Assembly: GCF_015057185.1 (NCBI RefSeq)
Contig: NZ_SVEV01000034.1
Span: 1-34,003 of the forward strand
Direction of reading: 5' to 3'
DNA length: 34,003 nt
From: Pseudobutyrivibrio sp.
GTDB lineage: Bacteria > Bacillota > Clostridia > Lachnospirales > Lachnospiraceae
Shown here in pieces: positions 29,883 through 34,003 of the stretch (positions are counted from its first letter, which is position 1; each line of letters starts with the position of its first letter). The notes under the pieces were generated by a model that was not told where the DNA came from, did no database searches, and worked only from the letters and a program-made list of their open reading frames with translations. A program made the position numbers and the translations under genes.

Positions 29883-31061
29883 ATGGAATATAGAAAGAAT
29901 AGAAATGGGGAAGCTATATCAATTTTAGGATATGGTTGTATGCGATTTACAACAAAAGCCGGCTCTATCGACATTGATAAAGCAGAAAAAGAAATATTAA
30001 AAGCTTTTGATGCAGGAATCAACTACTATGATACTGCATATGTATATCCAGGCAGCGAAGCTGCTTTGGGAGAAATATTGGAGCGTAATCAGATTCGTGA
30101 TAAAGTTAATATCGCCACAAAATTGCCTCAGTATCTTGTTAAGAATAAAGACTCCTTGGACAAATATTTTGAGGAAGAATTAAAACGTTTAAAAACAGAC
30201 TATATCGATTATTATCTAATGCATCATATGACTGCAATAAACCAATGGACTAAATTAGAAAGTCTTGGAATAGCAGATTGGATTAGAGAAAAGAAAGAAT
30301 CTGGCAAAATAAGAAATATAGGGTTTTCATACCACGGAAATACAGAAGATTTTATTGGAATACTTGATGCCTATGATTGGGATTTTTGTCAGATTCAATA
30401 CAACTATGTGGATGAGCATACACAAGCAGGAGCAAGAGGATTAAAGCATGCGGCTGAAAAAGGCATTCCTGTGGTTATTATGGAGCCTTTAAGAGGTGGT
30501 AAATTGGTTAACCTATTGCCTGAAAAAGCCAAAAAAGCTGTCGCAGCATACAATAAGGGCTATTCACCTGCTGAATTAGGCTTGAGATGGCTATGGAATC
30601 AACCTGAAGTTACATGTGTCTTATCTGGAATGAATTCAGTAGAAATGGTTGAGGAAAACTGCCGCATCGCATCTAATGTGAAGGCAGGAGAGTTTGATGA
30701 AAATGATTTCGGTTTAATTAATGAAGTCAAAGCGGCAATTCAAGAAACAGAATTAGTAGGTTGTACCGGATGTCGGTACTGCATGCCTTGCCCAAAAGGT
30801 GTAGATATTCCTGCATTGTTTAGATGCTATAACATGACAACCTTGGAGAGCAAATCAGCTGCTAGATTTGAATATGCCCAAACAGTTGGCTTAAAAAGTG
30901 AACCAGCTTTTGCTAGCCAATGTATAGGATGTGGAAAATGCGAGCAACATTGTCCACAAAGTATTCCAATAAGAAAGGTAATTAAAGAAGCTGATAAAGT
31001 TGTACGTCCATTACCTTATAAAATAGGAATAAATATTGTAAGAAGATTCTTCAAGCTTTAG
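29883..31061 (+). CDS. aldo/keto reductase with C-terminal ferredoxin domain
   Basis: 392 aa. Residues 1-~280 form an AKR (beta/alpha)8 barrel with the catalytic tetrad Asp50, Tyr55, Lys80 and His114 (FDAGINYYDTAY, ATKLPQYL, YYLMHHM). The C-terminal ~100 residues hold two iron-sulfur binding clusters: CTGCRYCMPCPKG and CIGCGKCEQHCPQ, as in 2[4Fe-4S] ferredoxins. This fusion is a known anaerobe class (4Fe-4S AKR); the flavin- or ferredoxin-derived electrons may replace NADPH. Substrate unknown. AGAGG precedes the ATG. The gene ends 3 bp from the convergent phosphoesterase gene with no terminator between them. Confidence 0.92.
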   Translation: MEYRKNRNGEAISILGYGCMRFTTKAGSIDIDKAEKEILKAFDAGINYYDTAYVYPGSEAALGEILERNQIRDKVNIATKLPQYLVKNKDSLDKYFEEELKRLKTDYIDYYLMHHMTAINQWTKLESLGIADWIREKKESGKIRNIGFSYHGNTEDFIGILDAYDWDFCQIQYNYVDEHTQAGARGLKHAAEKGIPVVIMEPLRGGKLVNLLPEKAKKAVAAYNKGYSPAELGLRWLWNQPEVTCVLSGMNSVEMVEENCRIASNVKAGEFDENDFGLINEVKAAIQETELVGCTGCRYCMPCPKGVDIPALFRCYNMTTLESKSAARFEYAQTVGLKSEPAFASQCIGCGKCEQHCPQSIPIRKVIKEADKVVRPLPYKIGINIVRRFFKL

Positions 31062-31064
31062 CTA

Positions 31065-32138
31065 TTAATTGCCATTAATATCAATTATTACATACTCAGA
31101 GCGTGTGCCTGTTTTAAAATATAAGGCCCAATCAGAAATGCCTGAGGATACAATGAAATTGGTATCATTATGTGTTTCTAAACCATAAGTGCTATCGTCA
31201 ATACCAGATAATACGCCAAAATGAGTAATAGGAATCATCTGACCACCATGTGTGTGTCCGCATAAAACTAAATCAGCCGCGGAAGCGGCTTCAGCGGCAT
31301 AATCAGCAGGCTCGTGATCGATTACGATTATATATTTGTTTTCATCTATGTCACTTAAAAGCTCCTGGATTGACGCACGATTAGGAGTAGTATTTTTATC
31401 TGCTCTACCTACAATATAAAAAAGATTATCAACGAGTTCATATTCATCTTCTAGAATATGGACTCCATTTTGTATTAGAGCATTTTCTAAATCAGCGGCT
31501 GAAAAATCTCTACTATCAAAATAGCCCTTGTCATGGTTGCCATAAGCGAACCATACACCATATTTAAAGTTGGTATCACCAAGTGCTTCGCAAGCCTTTT
31601 CCATATCCACGCGTTTTGTATCATCATCAACATAATCTCCTGAAATGATAAGCAAATCAGGATTTTGTAAAGAAATTGTTTTAATATGTGCGGCAAAGCC
31701 TTCACCATCGAATGTAGTACCTATGTGAGAATCTGTGATTAGAGCAATTTTTAAAGCCCCCAAATCCTTATTGGTTGTGAGCTGGTAATCAGTTTCAACA
31801 ACAGAAAAACACAGGTAGTAACCTGTACCTAGAAATATAATAGAAGAAAAAAGCGCAAGCCAACCCTGCCAGTAGACGCGGAATGAGTGCTTACTTAGTT
31901 TCCCAATGATGAAACCAATTAAACCGAAGAGTAGAAAGAAAAGGGTAGTATAAATTGTAATAAGGAGCGCATTCATCCATGTCAGTTTAAAAGCAAAAAA
32001 GATGAATACAGCAATTATTAATATGAAGGCAATTATATTATTCTTGATGGCACTAAATCTAGAAATCGATTTTGTCATATAAATAATTCCAAAGATTGAA
32101 GCTGCAATAGAACCTACAAACATTAGAATCCAAATCAT
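31065..32138 (-). CDS. membrane-anchored metallophosphoesterase (YkuE-like)
   Basis: 357 aa. Residues 1-~115 hold about four membrane segments (IWILMFVGSIAASIFGII, NNIIAFILIIAVFIFF and two more). The rest is a calcineurin-type phosphoesterase: ALITDSHIG (Asp136, His138), ISGDYVDD, YGNHDKGYF and the metal-binding GHTHGGQM. Two divalent metals are expected. The topology places the active site outside or at the outer membrane face as for YkuE/YpjB-like enzymes that act on lipid-linked or extracellular phosphodiesters; the substrate is unknown. The GAGGAGG-like ribosome site is AGGAGG. It is divergent from the EAL gene and convergent with the AKR gene. Confidence 0.88.
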   Translation of the reverse strand: MIWILMFVGSIAASIFGIIYMTKSISRFSAIKNNIIAFILIIAVFIFFAFKLTWMNALLITIYTTLFFLLFGLIGFIIGKLSKHSFRVYWQGWLALFSSIIFLGTGYYLCFSVVETDYQLTTNKDLGALKIALITDSHIGTTFDGEGFAAHIKTISLQNPDLLIISGDYVDDDTKRVDMEKACEALGDTNFKYGVWFAYGNHDKGYFDSRDFSAADLENALIQNGVHILEDEYELVDNLFYIVGRADKNTTPNRASIQELLSDIDENKYIIVIDHEPADYAAEAASAADLVLCGHTHGGQMIPITHFGVLSGIDDSTYGLETHNDTNFIVSSGISDWALYFKTGTRSEYVIIDINGN

Positions 32139-32230
32139 AATAAGCCTCCTAATTAGTAATTACATGTTAATATAGAAGAAATGTGTGTCATATTTGTATT
32201 TTAACACTTTGAAATATGAAAAATAAAATA

Positions 32231-32259
32231 TTGACAGGTTAAAATAGTGATATTATACT
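32231..32259 (+). promoter_or_regulatory. consensus sigma-A promoter of the EAL gene
   Basis: TTGACA at 32231-32236, a 17-nt spacer and TATACT at 32254-32259. The start is near 32266, giving a ~45-nt leader before the ATG at 32311. Near-consensus, so probably strongly expressed. Confidence 0.82.
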
Positions 32260-32310
32260 GTTGCAGTTTACTAGTGTGTGTTTTATATAACGTTTAGGAT
32301 AATTAGTATA

Positions 32311-33522
32311 ATGAAAGATACTTTATTACAAGACATAGTAGCTGCCATGGAGAGTCATGAGCTACAAGCTTTTTATCAACCACAATATAATGCAAAGAAG
32401 GGAGTAATAGGCGGAGCAGAAGCCCTTGTAAGATGGGTCAAGAACGACGGTACAATTGTTCCACCAAGTAAATTTATTCCTGATTTAGAAGAAAGAGGGC
32501 AGGTTGGTATTGTTGATTGGTTTGTAGCAGAGGAAACATGTAGAACTATAAAAGCGCTGGGAGCTAATGCCGTTCGTATCAGCGTAAATTTTGGCCGCGA
32601 GCATGCAAATGATCCATTGTTTGTTTCCAAGCTAGATGCACTTATAGAAACATATGGAATAGAAAAAGAGTATCTTGGAATAGAGATAACAGAATCTAAC
32701 ATAGCTGCAGATAAAAATCAGGTAATCCAATGGGTTAATGATATAGAGCGCGCTGGTTATTTAGTTTTAATAGATGATTTTGGCTCAGGCATGTCATCCT
32801 TATCGTTTGTAAAAGACATTCCAGCAAAAGTGCTAAAAATAGATAGGTCATTTTTAAATGATAATTGCCAAACAAAAAAAGGACGTGTTGCGCTTGAGTC
32901 AATATTCTATTTTGCTCATAGATTAAATTTGATTACAGTAGTAGAGGGAGTTGAGACAAAAGAGCAGCTTCAATTTATAAACACTTGTGACTGTGATTAC
33001 ATACAGGGCTTTTTATTTTCAAAACCAGTTCCTAAAAATGAATTCTTACATATGTGTACTGATGAAGCTCCAGTGGAAGTCAGCTCAATGGAACCATTTG
33101 AGAATGATGCGGCTGTATTCGAGCAAGTAAGAGTGCTAATAGAATCTGTATATAAAAAGTTTCAATTAATAAAGTTCGCAAATATAAGTAAGAATTCTTA
33201 TACCTTCATGCGACGTGAGAACTTTCTCAATATGATTATTCCGGAAACAGGTGCATATGATGATTGCCTAAAACGTATTGTTGATATAACAGTTCCTGAA
33301 TCTAAGGATGCTGTAGAGAATGCTTTTAATAGAAGGAATCTTTTAGAGGCTCACAAACGTGGTGACAAATGTGTCCTTCGTATTGTGAAGCAACTAGATG
33401 ATAATGGTGACATACATAATGTTGCTATAGAAGATTACTTTATAGAGAACCCAGCAAGCAAAGATGTGTTCATTGTTTCGTTTATTCAAGTACTAGATTT
33501 CATCGAAGATGTAATTGTATAA
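32311..33522 (+). CDS. EAL-domain cyclic-di-GMP phosphodiesterase
   Basis: About 403 aa. The EAL domain (residues ~10-245) has the catalytic set intact: EALVRW, ISVN, EITES, LIDDFGSGMSS, LKIDRSF, VVEGVET and YIQGFLFSKP. This fits an active hydrolase of c-di-GMP to pGpG. No N-terminal sensor precedes it. The C-terminal ~150 residues (from SSMEPFEND) form an unassigned, mostly helical and charged domain with VRVLIESVYKKFQLIKFANISKNSYTF, perhaps a sensory PAS-like or degenerate partner domain. The start at 32311 is chosen over a GTG at 32278. No c-di-GMP synthase gene is intact in the window; only a GGDEF fragment lies near 2.3 kb. Own promoter; ends 75 bp before the rRNA promoter. Confidence 0.92.
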   Translation: MKDTLLQDIVAAMESHELQAFYQPQYNAKKGVIGGAEALVRWVKNDGTIVPPSKFIPDLEERGQVGIVDWFVAEETCRTIKALGANAVRISVNFGREHANDPLFVSKLDALIETYGIEKEYLGIEITESNIAADKNQVIQWVNDIERAGYLVLIDDFGSGMSSLSFVKDIPAKVLKIDRSFLNDNCQTKKGRVALESIFYFAHRLNLITVVEGVETKEQLQFINTCDCDYIQGFLFSKPVPKNEFLHMCTDEAPVEVSSMEPFENDAAVFEQVRVLIESVYKKFQLIKFANISKNSYTFMRRENFLNMIIPETGAYDDCLKRIVDITVPESKDAVENAFNRRNLLEAHKRGDKCVLRIVKQLDDNGDIHNVAIEDYFIENPASKDVFIVSFIQVLDFIEDVIV

Positions 33523-33596
33523 ATTAGCGGCACAATTCAAACAAAAAGCTATTATTCCTTGAAATGATGGACTTTAATAAAAAAGCGAAAAACCCG

Positions 33597-33625
33597 TTGA
33601 CACTAGAGATTATGGGTGATATTAT
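33597..33625 (+). promoter_or_regulatory. rRNA operon promoter
   Basis: TTGACA at 33597-33602, a 17-nt spacer and TATTAT at 33620-33625 (overlapping TATAAT at 33623-33628 with spacer 20). A-rich upstream sequence (33575-33592) could act as an UP element. The start is near 33632, so the leader is about 300 nt. Confidence 0.8.
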
Positions 33626-33724
33626 AATCAAGCACTGAGGGACAGCAAGTCACACAGAGCAAAACGAAAAAGTAGATTGATAACTGAACAGTGAAACAAA
33701 CCTTGAATTAATACAAGTTAATTG

Positions 33725-33886
33725 GTAACAAGCAAGCTTGTTACTTACACAACCTTTTCTTTGAAAAGATTGTGAATTACATGTATCCTTGAAATTCATT
33801 TAGTTTCTAAGAAGAAACAAAACCTTTATTAAACGACAATGATTTTCTTTGAAAATCGTTGTCTAGTAAGAATCTTTGATTCTTAC
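33725..33886 (+). other. row of hairpins in the 16S rRNA leader
   Basis: Successive stem-loops: GTAACAAGC/GCTTGTTAC (33725-33744); a 12-bp stem with one mismatch, 33748-33759 with 33763-33774; a weak GTTTCT/AGAAAC (33803-33818); a 13-bp stem with one G.T pair, 33835-33847 with 33851-33863; and GTAAGAATC/GATTCTTAC (33866-33886). Three have the same C-TTT-G loop. Words CTTTGAAAA match the boxA-like element common in Firmicute rRNA leaders. The likely roles are antitermination or pre-16S processing. Confidence 0.6.
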
Positions 33887-33935
33887 ATTTGCAGTAAACA
33901 AGTCAGTTTTATACTGATTCGGAATTAAACTTTTT

Positions 33936-34003
<68 letters not shown>

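Noticed and set aside
33632-33935. Riboswitch or tRNA genes in the rRNA leader
   Set aside because: The stems do not form a cloverleaf, and no known aptamer core is visible; they are simple consecutive hairpins.

Overview
The window looks like a low-GC Firmicute of the Lachnospiraceae, most like Butyrivibrio or Pseudobutyrivibrio. The grounds are the Clostridia-type 16S 5' end at the right edge, strong AGGAGG-type ribosome binding sites, AT-rich codon use, and gene families common in that group (DUF975, DUF3793 beside a flavodoxin, LrgAB). This is inferred by eye; no database search was possible.

Layout. (1) 1-2.4 kb: a Trk/Ktr potassium uptake pair (trkA, trkH) on the minus strand. A piece of a GGDEF domain lies in frame directly upstream of trkH. 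(2) 2.5-10.9 kb: a minus-strand sugar operon. In transcription order it encodes a ROK repressor, a multiple-monosaccharide ABC transporter (ATPase, permease, binding lipoprotein), a PfkB fructokinase, a Cof-type HAD phosphatase and a YihS/mannose-isomerase-like AGE enzyme. A promoter and an overlapping dyad operator sit in front of it. The logic is uptake of an aldose, isomerisation to a ketose and phosphorylation. (3) 11.2-14.2 kb: a GNAT acetyltransferase, lrgAB behind a leader hairpin, and a DUF3793-flavodoxin pair with a DtxR-like dyad over its promoter. (4) 14.4-22.5 kb: signalling and hypothetical genes. These are an RsbU/SpoIIE-type phosphatase, a response regulator with an unknown partner, a DUF975 membrane protein, a protein made of two diverged copies of one domain, and a secreted SH3-NlpC/P60 hydrolase. 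(5) 22.7-27.0 kb: a complete plasmid-type replication and partition module. It has a Rep_3-type initiator under an autorepressor-like promoter, at least ten 18-bp iterons, a ParA with a highly unusual Walker A motif, a tandem ribbon-helix-helix partner, and about 730 bp of A-rich non-coding DNA. (6) 27.0-33.5 kb: a lipoprotein, hotdog thioesterase, Gfo/Idh/MocA oxidoreductase, small protein, aldo/keto reductase with ferredoxin domain, YkuE-like phosphoesterase and an EAL phosphodiesterase. (7) 33.6-34.0 kb: an rRNA promoter, a leader with a row of hairpins, and the first bases of a 16S gene.

The most notable feature is the combination. An iteron/Rep/ParA replicon core lies within 10 kb of an rRNA operon and beside ordinary metabolic genes. 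This is what a chromid (secondary chromosome) looks like, and less what a dispensable plasmid looks like. Integration of a plasmid into the main chromosome is the alternative. No tRNA, CRISPR array, insertion sequence or transposase gene was seen.
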